DNA of 28,774 bases from JAUREX01 sp964472135 (GTDB lineage Bacteria; Pseudomonadota; Alphaproteobacteria; Rhodobacterales; Rhodobacteraceae), in the NCBI GenBank assembly GCA_964472135.1, contig CAYYJB010000029.1:1-28774 (forward strand). The letters run 5' to 3'. The position numbers and the translations under genes are program-made. The notes beneath the pieces are model-generated. The model ran no database searches and was not told the DNA's origin. It saw nothing but the letters and a program-made list of their open reading frames with translations. Position 1 is the stretch's first letter, and the number at the start of each line of letters is the position of its first letter. This document shows, piece after piece, positions 1-7,087 of this stretch.

Positions 1-107
1 CCTGGCACCTCTACCAATGGGGCGCCGAGGTCGAGGTCCTCGCCCCCGAGCGCCTGCGCCACATGATCGACGCCCACCGCAGGGCGGACTTCCCGGCGCT
101 GCCATAG
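1..107 (+). CDS. WYL-domain regulator, C-terminal tail (partial)
   Basis: The reading frame open at the window edge ends in TAG at 105-107. It reads as a C-terminal tail of about 34 residues, beginning WHLYQWGAEVEVLAPERLR and ending DFPALP. The pattern 'W..QWGA.VEVL.P..LR..I...' is typical of the last strands of WYL ligand-binding domains of helix-turn-helix regulators, in which a hydrophobic aromatic/Gly segment precedes the final LAPxxLR helix. WYL regulators often sit in phage-defence or mobile islands, which agrees with the neighbouring genes. Only the tail is visible, so the DNA-binding part and the identity of the regulator cannot be judged. The family call rests on the motif alone. Confidence 0.55.
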   Translation, partial: WHLYQWGAEVEVLAPERLRHMIDAHRRADFPALP

Positions 108-152
108 CAGCAAGAAAACAAGGTGATCGATTATGAATAGCAGGCGGTCAAA

Positions 153-1121
153 ATGAAAATAAGTGAGTTCAAGAGCCTTCTTACCGACGCTATATCAGAA
201 AAGGTGAGAGTTAACGGGACCGCTGCGAGCGTAACAGCATTGCGGCATGCATTCAGGATCTCAAGGCAACTGGACGATGGTGCGGCCTTTTGGCGATCCA
301 TTGCCGCGTATCGGGCATCCCACGCCTGCATGCGCTGCGCCGAAACTATCACGGATCTTGAAGAGGTCCTTGAGATGTTGGCAGTTGCTGCAGATACAGA
401 CATTGCCGAAATATTCATAAATGCGAGGCTTTTGAAGATTGTCGTGTTGACCCGAATCGAGTTGCAGACCGGCATGCGCCGTACAGACGAGAAGTATAAA
501 TTGATCGATGAGGCACAAGAGAGATTGAGGCGCCTGACGCAAGCCGAAACTAGAAGCAGGGGAGGATGGTTTGCACGTGATTTTCAAAGTGAGGCATTCA
601 ATCTTCTCGAATATTGCGCTTATCTGTCAGGATATCACTATGAGGATCTTGAGGGTCAAGCGGTAGAAAGCGAACTTCTGGGAAAGACGCGGGGTCAGAA
701 CTATCGCATTCTCTCGAATTTCCAAGAACAGGACAACTTGAACTACCCACCCGACATTGCAGACTTGGAATTGGCACGAATGATGACATCTGTCGGCAAT
801 GCGAATGTGATCATTTTCAGGGGGGACCGAGATGTTTTCGAGGTCTGTCGAAACAATCTGGTCAAAACAATAGCCGCGGATGATTTGAGGATCTGGGCTA
901 GTCTCTTGACCCACGCGGGTGGAAGAACTTTGACTCAAATCTCATATCACTTTCGTGGAAACAACCTCGAGGCCTTGAAGAAGAGGGTTGAGAGAACAAG
1001 AAGAGATCTGCGCGATATTTTTGGAACGGATTTGATCACATCAAAGCGTGGAGTAAGTCATTACTCGATCACCAAAGAAGCGCGAGTTGTAGGCGTCTTT
1101 CCGGCTGAGTTCGTTGACTGA
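153..1121 (+). CDS. Hypothetical protein, 322 aa, possible C-terminal winged helix
   Basis: I do not recognise this family. The protein is soluble, with no signal peptide or membrane segment, and is mostly helical in character. Residues about 225-310 (from FEVCRNNLVKTIAADDLRIW through HAGGRTLTQISYHF to RGVSHYSITKEARV) resemble a wHTH-like arrangement: a helix, a 'RTLTQISYHF' recognition-helix-like stretch, and a basic helix with a beta wing ending in SHYSI. A DNA-binding role is only a guess. Codon use is much less GC-rich than in the central genes, suggesting recent acquisition. The gene is preceded by the WYL tail and followed about 100 bases later by the tandem GGCT-fold gene in the same direction. 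No strong ribosome site is visible before the ATG; the bases ahead are AAAATG in an A-rich context. Confidence 0.6.
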   Translation: MKISEFKSLLTDAISEKVRVNGTAASVTALRHAFRISRQLDDGAAFWRSIAAYRASHACMRCAETITDLEEVLEMLAVAADTDIAEIFINARLLKIVVLTRIELQTGMRRTDEKYKLIDEAQERLRRLTQAETRSRGGWFARDFQSEAFNLLEYCAYLSGYHYEDLEGQAVESELLGKTRGQNYRILSNFQEQDNLNYPPDIADLELARMMTSVGNANVIIFRGDRDVFEVCRNNLVKTIAADDLRIWASLLTHAGGRTLTQISYHFRGNNLEALKKRVERTRRDLRDIFGTDLITSKRGVSHYSITKEARVVGVFPAEFVD

Positions 1122-1219
1122 AGTTGACGTACACCGGTGGGTAACCCCACAATGTCCTATGTTTGTCGCTTCTTCCAAGGTCAGATCGTACTCGGTAACC
1201 TGCCAGAGGAGCACTTCCC

Positions 1220-2272
1220 ATGTCTGAGTACAACATCTTCGCCTATGGATCAAACCTCTCGAAGCCTGACTGGGGCTCGTATTGCTCCAGTGTCGGGTTT
1301 GATCCCGAAAGGCTTCTTCCCATCGGGCCTGCCGTTCTCCCCGACCATTACATTTCTTTTGACCGCCACTCCGAGACGAGGAGAGGGGGTGTGCTCAATG
1401 TGCGGCACAAGGTCGGGATGTTCACTGCCGGGGCATTATTCAAGACGGACGATGAAGGTCTACGAATTCTAAGGCGGAAGGAGGGTGTGGCCGTACATGC
1501 CTACCAGGAGAAGGCGGTTATTGTTATTGACGAGGAGGGGTGCGAGGTAAGGGCCATCACGTTCGAGGTGCCGAAGTCACGAATTGAGCCATTCCGGAAG
1601 CCGAGTGAGCAGTACTTGCAGGTATGCCTGGATGGATATAGGCGTTTTGAACTCGATGAAACTCCATTGCTCGCGGCCGCGCGAGGAGAGCAACCCGCAG
1701 TTGCTGCGGGGTTCTTCTCATATGGCACGCTCATGAGAGGGGAGGCCAGATTTACGGTTGTGTCTCAATATGGTATCCGCTCCGCCATCATGGCGACAGT
1801 TTCGGGGAACCTATTTGACGCAGGTAGGTTTCCGATTCTTGATCTACGCGGAGACTCATTTATTGCAGGTGATCTCTTCAACCTCATCGATCTTGAGGGG
1901 TTTCTACTTCATGCAGATGAGATTGAGGGTTTTCACGGTTTTGGACGATCAGAGAATTTGTTCCGTCGGACCCTTTCCAGGGTAGACGTTGGTGGAATTA
2001 CTCAACGCGTCGCATGGATGTACGTTCGTGACGATGATCGTTTTCCTGGGATCCCTGGAGGCGATTGGCGGGTCCACAAGGGTGTCGATGTTTCTTTCCG
2101 CGAGAATGTTCTGCTTGGGCACTTTGGTCATACGACCCCGCGCGAAGGCGACGATCATCTGAAGAAAGATTTCTTGGACGATTCGACAAGATTGCCGATG
2201 CATCGGCGCGTGGATGAGCGAAGCCTTGCGCAAATCTCAGGAAACTGGCGGGCTTGCTGCGGCGAGAGTTGA
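1220..2272 (+). CDS. Tandem gamma-glutamylcyclotransferase-fold (AIG2/GGCT) protein
   Basis: The 350-residue protein carries two GGCT-like domains. The first has the phosphate-loop-like motif FAYGSNL (residues 7-13) and an acidic catalytic-type position E88 (KEGV). The second has FFSYGTLMRGE (165-175), FPILDL (204-209) and DEIEGF with E236. In the GGCT/AIG2 superfamily the YGSxL/YGTLxxG loop binds the gamma-glutamyl-type substrate and a Glu in the EG motif acts as general base, and both appear intact in both halves. Known members release 5-oxoproline from gamma-glutamyl amines or act on glutathione; the substrate here is unknown. AGAGGA lies 9 bases ahead of the ATG. The gene is AT-richer than the central clusters and probably arrived separately. 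A single-domain enzyme of about 110-170 residues is the usual form, so the fusion is unusual. Confidence 0.75.
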   Translation: MSEYNIFAYGSNLSKPDWGSYCSSVGFDPERLLPIGPAVLPDHYISFDRHSETRRGGVLNVRHKVGMFTAGALFKTDDEGLRILRRKEGVAVHAYQEKAVIVIDEEGCEVRAITFEVPKSRIEPFRKPSEQYLQVCLDGYRRFELDETPLLAAARGEQPAVAAGFFSYGTLMRGEARFTVVSQYGIRSAIMATVSGNLFDAGRFPILDLRGDSFIAGDLFNLIDLEGFLLHADEIEGFHGFGRSENLFRRTLSRVDVGGITQRVAWMYVRDDDRFPGIPGGDWRVHKGVDVSFRENVLLGHFGHTTPREGDDHLKKDFLDDSTRLPMHRRVDERSLAQISGNWRACCGES

Positions 2273-2333
2273 GCTTCCAGCAGGGGCGGTGACTATCGAG
2301 AAGTTGTTTTATTCTCGGCGTTTAACACTGACT

Positions 2334-2388
2334 GCCGCGCCCTTGGTCCGCCAAGGGCGCGGTAAGCCCAATTGACGTACGAGCATGG
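2334..2388 (+). repeat. 55-base repeat copy 1, contains 12-bp perfect hairpin
   Basis: Bases 2334-2388 are identical to 2489-2543. Within the repeat, 2335-2346 and 2351-2362 form a perfect 12-bp GC-rich inverted repeat around the loop TCCG. The stem could act as a transcription terminator after the GGCT-fold gene or as a REP/IS-end hairpin, although no T-run follows it. The copy ends exactly where the Ns begin. Confidence 0.85.
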
Positions 2389-2488
2389 NNNNNNNNNNNN
2401 NNNNNNNNNNNNNNNNNNNNNNNNNNNNNNNNNNNNNNNNNNNNNNNNNNNNNNNNNNNNNNNNNNNNNNNNNNNNNNNNNNNNNNNN
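2389..2488. other. Assembly gap (100 N)
   Basis: There are exactly 100 undetermined bases, the conventional scaffold-gap size. The last 55 bases before the gap equal the first 55 bases after it. This is what two unmerged de Bruijn contigs sharing one k-mer (k = 55) would look like, so little or no sequence may really be missing. Confidence 0.95.
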
Positions 2489-2543
2489 GCCGCGCCCTTG
2501 GTCCGCCAAGGGCGCGGTAAGCCCAATTGACGTACGAGCATGG
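2489..2543 (+). repeat. 55-base repeat copy 2, contains 12-bp perfect hairpin
   Basis: This is an exact copy of 2334-2388, beginning at the first base after the N gap. The hairpin stem arms are at 2490-2501 and 2506-2517. It may be a duplicate of the same genomic locus created by scaffolding. Confidence 0.85.
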
Positions 2544-2644
2544 CGGTCCAAGACCATCTATTGCACGGTTTCGATCTGCTATGATGCGGCGGTCCAACTC
2601 GTGTTTACCTCGCATCACCACCAATTCAGCGCGGTAGCGTCCAC

Positions 2645-3080
2645 GGACGTGGTGTAATTTCTGCGCCGTGAACGGTGTAATCTCAGGTGGCCATCGAGGT
2701 GTATGGTTGAGGTGGAGTTTGGCGACTTCGACCACGAACCACATGGAGACCCCGATGACCAAGACCACCATGGACCTGTCCGAGCTATTACAAAAGCATG
2801 ATCAGGGCGACTTGCTGCGCTCGATCGCAGAGGCTGTCCTGCAACTGATGATGGAGAGCAATGTCGACGGCCTGATCGGCGCCGGCCGCCATGAGCGGGC
2901 CGAGCAGCGGACGACCTGGCGCAACGGCTATCGTGACCGCTCTCTGGACACCCGACTGGGAACACTTAATCTGAAGGTGCCGAAGCTGCGGCAGGGCAGT
3001 TACTTTCCCGGCTTTCTTGAAGCCCGCAAAACCTCGGAGCAGGCGCTGGTTGCTGTGATCCAGGAGGCGCGGCTCGATTT
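2645..3080 (+). mobile_element. IS256-family element, left part only
   Basis: The segment holds the 5' third of an IS256-type transposase and its leader, beginning near GGTGTAATTTCTGCGCC (about 2650), which resembles the left-end sequence of such elements. The right two-thirds of the transposase and the right end are missing, and the next recognisable sequence is the 3' end of an unrelated amidase gene at 3103. The exact left boundary is a guess because no right repeat is available to pair with it. The truncation suggests a deletion or recombination that used the IS as a seam. Confidence 0.6.
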
Positions 3081-3093
3081 TGTTGGGCGCTAG
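2755..3093 (+). pseudogene. IS256-family transposase, N-terminal fragment
   Basis: The 112-residue frame from the ATG at 2755 (GGAGA 5 bases upstream) matches the N-terminal region of IS256/MULE-type transposases. It has a helical start, then LMMESNVDGLIGAGRHER, RTTWRNGYRDR, LGTLNLKVPKLRQGSYFPGFLE and ALVAVIQEA. Full-length family members are about 400 residues and continue with the DDE core ('...YVxGVSTRxVDDL'). Here the reading leaves the family after VIQEA (about 3068) and stops at 3091-3093. The DDE catalytic residues are absent, so the product cannot transpose. An in-frame ATG at 2668 would add a 29-residue extension without family character and is unlikely. Confidence 0.85.
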
Positions 3094-3102
3094 GCCCGCC
3101 CC

Positions 3103-4533
3103 TCAGGGTGATATGGAACACCCTGCCAGGCGGGATTCGTGTCCGGTCAAAGGTTGCGGCGGGAGGGTCTTCGGAAGTGAGAGCAGCTGCTCTGCAGCGG
3201 CAAGGGCGGCGCACAGCAGCGGCTCCGCCTGCTGGCGCACGATCAACTGCAGGCCGATCGGAAGGCCACCGTCGGTGAAACCGCAGGGGAGGCTTCCCGC
3301 AGGTTGGCCCGTCAGGTTAAACGGATACGTGAAATAGGACCAGACCGTTGCATCCTCGAACCCGGGCGGAACGCCGGTGCCTAGGGGCCAGGCCGGCGTC
3401 GGTGTGGTCGGGGTCAGCAAGAGGTCGATGTCTTGGAACAGTGACGCCAGACGCGCGCGATGCTCCATGCGTTCCGTCACCACACGGGCATAGTCGGCAG
3501 CCGATCGGGCAGACAGCGCCTCGATTGCGGCGCGCAATGGAGGATCGATGGCATCGGGCGCGACGGCAAGCGTATTCGCCAGTCGGGCGCTGCACCCGCC
3601 GATGAACTCCACCGCAAGGATTTCCGCGGGATCTGGAAACGGCGCCTCGATCGTGGTCATACCGGGCCAGAGCCCGCGAAGGGCGTCCACCGCGGCCGCG
3701 ACCGGGGCCGCGACCTCGGGCAAGACCCGCCCGTAACCCAACGTGGGGCTGAAGGCGACGCGCAACCCCGTGACGCATTCGGCCGAGACCATCTCAGGCA
3801 GAAGCGAGCTATGGTCACGCGCATCCGGGCCGGCGATGACCTCCAGCACCGCACGCGCATCGGCAGCAGATCGCGCCAGCGGTCCGACATGCGCCAACGT
3901 CGGTGTGGCGCTGGCCGGCCACACGGGCACGCGGCCGAACTGGGCTTTTATTCCGACGAGGCCGTTCAGCGCCGCCGGGCTGCGGATCGACCCGCCGCCG
4001 TCGGTACCCAGCGCAATCGGCGTCACCCCCGCCGCGACCGAGGCCGCGGCGCCGCCGCTCGATCCGCCGGGGGTGCGGGCGGGGTCCCAGGGGTTTCGCG
4101 TGAACCCGTGCACGGGGCTTTCGGTATAGCCCTTGTAGCCGAACTCGGACGTCGCCGTCTTGCCGATCACGATCGCCCCGGCCGCCCGCAGCCGCAGGAC
4201 CGACGGGGCGTCGGTCTGCGGTATGTGGCCCAGCATACTGCGCGAGCCGTAGCTACAGGGCATCCCCGCAACCTCGATCAGGTCCTTGACTGAAACCGGC
4301 ACGCCGTCGAGCGGCCCCAGAGGAACGCCGGCGCGGTGGCGGGCCTCTGACGCTCGCGCCTCGTCGCGCGCCTGTGCATCGCAGCGCGCCACGAAGGCGT
4401 TCAGAACCGGTTCAGTCTCGTCCATGCGGGCCAGAGCATTGTCAACCACCTCGAGCGGCGACAGACGTCGCTCCCGGAAGGCGACCTGCAACGCGGCTGC
4501 CTCAAGGCCGCAAAGCTCGGGATCGGCGGTCAT
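3103..4533 (-). CDS. Amidase-signature family amidase
   Basis: The 476-residue protein carries the complete Ser-cisSer-Lys triad of the amidase signature family: Lys83 (VSVKDLIEVAG), Ser158 in the Gly/Ser-rich GGSSGG loop (156-161) and nucleophile Ser182 (GTDGGGSIRSPA). Such enzymes hydrolyse carboxamide bonds of small amides or carbamates, or act in GatA; GatA itself is unlikely without gatB/gatC neighbours. The start is the ATG overlapping the cyclase stop (ATGA, 4530-4533), which gives a normal length; the frame is open further upstream but that region is the cyclase gene. It is the last gene of the leftward TRAP-cyclase-amidase operon and probably releases ammonia or an acid from the imported amide. 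Its 3' end lies only about 10 bases from the broken IS256 transposase, so the operon's downstream side may have been lost. Confidence 0.92.
   Translation of the reverse strand: MTADPELCGLEAAALQVAFRERRLSPLEVVDNALARMDETEPVLNAFVARCDAQARDEARASEARHRAGVPLGPLDGVPVSVKDLIEVAGMPCSYGSRSMLGHIPQTDAPSVLRLRAAGAIVIGKTATSEFGYKGYTESPVHGFTRNPWDPARTPGGSSGGAAASVAAGVTPIALGTDGGGSIRSPAALNGLVGIKAQFGRVPVWPASATPTLAHVGPLARSAADARAVLEVIAGPDARDHSSLLPEMVSAECVTGLRVAFSPTLGYGRVLPEVAAPVAAAVDALRGLWPGMTTIEAPFPDPAEILAVEFIGGCSARLANTLAVAPDAIDPPLRAAIEALSARSAADYARVVTERMEHRARLASLFQDIDLLLTPTTPTPAWPLGTGVPPGFEDATVWSYFTYPFNLTGQPAGSLPCGFTDGGLPIGLQLIVRQQAEPLLCAALAAAEQLLSLPKTLPPQPLTGHESRLAGCSISP
3104..3125 (-). terminator. Possible hairpin at amidase 3' end
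   Basis: CAGGGTG (3104-3110) and CACCCTG (3119-3125) form a perfect 7-bp stem with an 8-base loop, overlapping the last amidase codons. No T-run follows in the leftward direction, so terminator activity is uncertain. Confidence 0.25.
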
Positions 4534-5225
4534 TCCAGGAACGCCAGCGCCCGTACCGGCGAGCCTGAGCCGCGGTGCAGCTTGAGGGGGATGCCCTGAA
4601 ACCGGAACTCGCCCTTTCCCACGAGGTGCTCGAGGTTCACCAGCCACTCGTAATGGCTGATCCCCCGGTCGCGACAGACCCGATGACTTGGAAACAGGTC
4701 GTTCGACGGAAGATCTGTCGACGGCCCCTCGACCCCGTGCATCCGTGAGCCGCGATCGACCAGCCAGTGCGTCGCCTCCGCCGTCAGGCCCGGGTTGGAG
4801 GTCATAACCGAGGGGTTGGGGTAGTGGCGCGCGTGCAGCCCGGTGTTTAGCAGCACGATATGTCCGTCGATCCGGACGCCTGCCTCGGCCTCGGCGGCCT
4901 CCAGGTCCGCCACGTCGATCACGCCTAGATCGGGGATGTGGCGCAGATCGAGGCAGACCGCCTTGCCCATGAACAGCTCCAGCGGCATTTCGTCGATGGT
5001 CGCGCCGTTCGGATTCGTGTGAAAGAACGCATCGACATGGGTACCGACGTGGTTGAGCATCCCCATGTACTCGATGGCAGAAGTGAACGGATCCTGCGCC
5101 GTTCCCAGACCGAGGGCGAGGCACTGGTCATGGGTCAGGAACGGCAGGTAGACGGGCCGCGGCATGGCGCGGTGCGCCGGCATCGCGTTCTCGATCGATA
5201 GCGACAGGTCGATCACCGTGGTCAT
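4530..5225 (-). CDS. Cyclase-family protein (kynurenine-formamidase-like metal hydrolase)
   Basis: The 231-residue protein belongs to the putative-cyclase/KynB-like family (PF04199). The signature HVGTHVDAFFH (about residues 59-69), equivalent to HxGTHxDxxxH, supplies the metal-binding His/Asp residues. Later conserved elements are LLNTGL and GVEGPSTD. Family members hydrolyse N-formylkynurenine, isatin or other cyclic or N-acyl amides, so opening of a cyclic or N-formyl amide is a fair expectation. No tryptophan-pathway gene is nearby, so classical KynB is not supported. The ATG at 5225 is preceded by AGAGGAGA about 11 bases upstream. The gene follows the TRAP permease by 33 bases and overlaps the amidase start by four bases. 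The two enzymes may act in sequence on one TRAP-imported substrate. Confidence 0.85.
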   Translation of the reverse strand: MTTVIDLSLSIENAMPAHRAMPRPVYLPFLTHDQCLALGLGTAQDPFTSAIEYMGMLNHVGTHVDAFFHTNPNGATIDEMPLELFMGKAVCLDLRHIPDLGVIDVADLEAAEAEAGVRIDGHIVLLNTGLHARHYPNPSVMTSNPGLTAEATHWLVDRGSRMHGVEGPSTDLPSNDLFPSHRVCRDRGISHYEWLVNLEHLVGKGEFRFQGIPLKLHRGSGSPVRALAFLE

Positions 5226-5258
5226 TCTTGCAAGTCTCCTCTTTGTTGCGTGCGGGGC

Positions 5259-6533
5259 CTAGCGCGGGAACAGCAGGCCCGGCAGCGTCAGCGACAGGGC
5301 AGGAACGAAGGCCACCGCCATCAGGACGATCAGCAATGGCAGCATGAAGGGCAGCGTTGCACGAAAGGTCTGCATAAGGTCGAGGCCCGACAGCCGCGAC
5401 ATCACAAACAGAAGCAGCCCCACCGGCGGGGTCATCAGTCCGATCATCAGGTTGAGGACCATGACGACGCCGAACTGGACCGGATCAATGCCGTAGATGC
5501 CAAGCACGGGCAGGAAGATCGGCGTCAGCAGGACGATGGCCGCGATGGTCTCCATGAACATGCCGACGACAAACAGGATCAGCAGAAGCACCAGTATCGC
5601 TTCCATTGGACCGTCGGCGACCGACAACAGCCCCGCGCTGAACGTGCGTGCCACGCCCTCGCGCACCAGAACCCAGCCGAACAGCGCCGACGACGCCACC
5701 ATGATCATCACCACCGCCGTGGTCTCGAAGGTCTCGCGCAGGACGGTCACGAACCCGGTCAGCGTGAGGCTCCGGTAGACGACTGTACCGATCAGGACGG
5801 CATAGGCCACGGCGACCACCGCGGCCTCGGTCGGGGTGGTGATGCCGCCGATGATTCCGCCGACAATCAGCAGCGGCATCACCAGCGCAAAGGCGCTTCG
5901 GCCGAAGCTGCGGCGGATCTCGGTGAGGCTGGCGCGCGGGTCTCGCGGATAATTCCGCCGTCGGGCGAGAAACCAGACCAGCCCGTGCAGCGAAAGTGCC
6001 ATGAGCAGACCGGGAATGATCCCCGCCACGAATAGCTGGCCGATCGAGGCGCCGGCGGTGACACCGTAGACCACCATTGCCAGGCTGGGCGGAATGATCG
6101 GTCCCATCGTACTGGAGGCAGCCGTGAGGCCGACGGCAAAGGGCGTGTCGTAACCTTGGGACTTCATCGCCTTCAACTCGACTGTGCCCAGCCCGCCGGC
6201 ATCGGCAACCGCCGCCCCGCTCATCCCCGAGAAGATCACGCTGGCCAGAACGTTGACATGGCCGAGCCCGCCGCGGAGGTGCCCGACCAGGCAGCGGGCA
6301 AAGTCGAACAATCGGTCGGTGATCGCGGCAGCGTTCATTAGGTTGCCGGCAAGAATGAAGAACGGCACCGCCAGCAACGGAAAGCTGTCGATCCCGCTGA
6401 CCATCTGCTGGGCGACGATCAGCGGAGGTATCCCGTTCGCGACGATGTAGATGGCCGCTGACCCACCGATGGCGACGAACACAGGGACGCCGATCAGCAG
6501 CAGCACGGCAAGGCTGGCGAACAGCAGGATCAC
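5259..6533 (-). CDS. dctM: TRAP transporter large permease (DctM type)
   Basis: The 424-residue, very hydrophobic protein has about a dozen membrane segments and matches the TRAP large subunit in length (about 425). Typical features are the PFFILAGNLMN segment, the SGMSGAAVADAGGLG loop, STMGPIIPPSLAMVVYGV, and ITTPTEAAVVAVAYA in the second half. It forms the sodium-driven transport channel that accepts ligand from the periplasmic binding protein. I chose the GTG at 6533 because it overlaps the upstream small-subunit stop as GTGA and gives the family length. An in-frame ATG further upstream would only add a non-hydrophobic extension inside the neighbouring gene. It is the third gene of the operon. 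Confidence 0.93.
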   Translation of the reverse strand: MILLFASLAVLLLIGVPVFVAIGGSAAIYIVANGIPPLIVAQQMVSGIDSFPLLAVPFFILAGNLMNAAAITDRLFDFARCLVGHLRGGLGHVNVLASVIFSGMSGAAVADAGGLGTVELKAMKSQGYDTPFAVGLTAASSTMGPIIPPSLAMVVYGVTAGASIGQLFVAGIIPGLLMALSLHGLVWFLARRRNYPRDPRASLTEIRRSFGRSAFALVMPLLIVGGIIGGITTPTEAAVVAVAYAVLIGTVVYRSLTLTGFVTVLRETFETTAVVMIMVASSALFGWVLVREGVARTFSAGLLSVADGPMEAILVLLLILFVVGMFMETIAAIVLLTPIFLPVLGIYGIDPVQFGVVMVLNLMIGLMTPPVGLLLFVMSRLSGLDLMQTFRATLPFMLPLLIVLMAVAFVPALSLTLPGLLFPR

Positions 6534-7075
6534 GGCCGCGCCCCATTGTCTTGTTCCCACAGCCGCGTCACCAGCGGCCGAAGCGCCGACCCAAGCCACG
6601 GAAGCGCGATCCGCAGCGCCGCCGCAGCGATGCCGATCGCGACGGCCAGGTACAGCCAGCGCATCGGCATCTGCATAGAGGCGCTGCGTGCGCTGCGCAG
6701 AACCGCCATGATCCCCACCACCTGCAAGAACAGGAATAACAAGAAGGCAAAGGCGATCGCGTCACTGACAAACCGCATCGCTGTCGCCCGCAGGCCCGTC
6801 CCGAGCCAGGCATCTACCAGGTCGACGCGGATGTGGCTGCGCTGCCGGAAGCCGGTTGCGCAGCCGATGAAGGTGACGCAGATCAGGCCGTACCGGGACA
6901 GTTCCTCGGTCCAGGTCAGGCTGGTGTTCAGCCCGTAGCGGAACACCACGCCCAGCAGCATGATGCAGAGGATGGCGAACAGGCAAACGGTTCCGAAAAT
7001 GTCCTCGGGGGCGGCGGCGATGCGCCGCCACCCCGTCGCCGCGCCCTCGCGGCTTTCCATGCCACCCGCCGACAT
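6530..7075 (-). CDS. dctQ: TRAP transporter small permease (DctQ type)
   Basis: The 181-residue protein has four hydrophobic helices (about 27-48, 57-77, 105-127 and 138-158) and the family hallmark between helices 1 and 2, where 'VVFRYGLN..LTWTEELSRYGLI' matches the usual 'FRY.....W..E..R' motif. It partners with the large permease in the inner membrane. The gene lies 12 bases downstream of the binding-protein gene and its stop overlaps the GTG of dctM. A slightly long N-terminal extension (about 20 residues) means that a start a few codons later is possible. Confidence 0.9.
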   Translation of the reverse strand: MSAGGMESREGAATGWRRIAAAPEDIFGTVCLFAILCIMLLGVVFRYGLNTSLTWTEELSRYGLICVTFIGCATGFRQRSHIRVDLVDAWLGTGLRATAMRFVSDAIAFAFLLFLFLQVVGIMAVLRSARSASMQMPMRWLYLAVAIGIAAAALRIALPWLGSALRPLVTRLWEQDNGARP

Positions 7076-7087
7076 CCGCGCCTTCTT

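Larger units (their letters stand above)
2273..2644. other. Intergenic stretch with assembly gap and flanking 55-base repeat
   Basis: There is no convincing gene between the GGCT-fold gene and the IS256 remnant. The stretch holds 100 N (2389-2488), the identical 55-base sequence on each side, and about 100 bases of unassigned DNA (2544-2644) with no recognisable coding signature on either strand. Confidence 0.7.

Noticed and set aside
2334..2543. 55-base direct repeat as a CRISPR or genuine tandem array
   Set aside because: There are only two copies, exactly abutting the N gap, with no spacers; an assembly overlap explains them better.
4534..5124. In-frame N-terminal extension of the amidase
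   Set aside because: It is the cyclase gene read in another frame; the ATGA overlap start gives the normal family length.
4530..5225. Assigning the cyclase-family gene as kynB
   Set aside because: The HxGTHxD motif is shared by the whole family and no tryptophan/kynurenine gene is present; the substrate cannot be assigned.
5250..6035. His/Gln/Asp-rich plus-strand frame opposite dctM
   Set aside because: Its composition is the typical complement of hydrophobic membrane-protein codons; it has no start signal or family resemblance.
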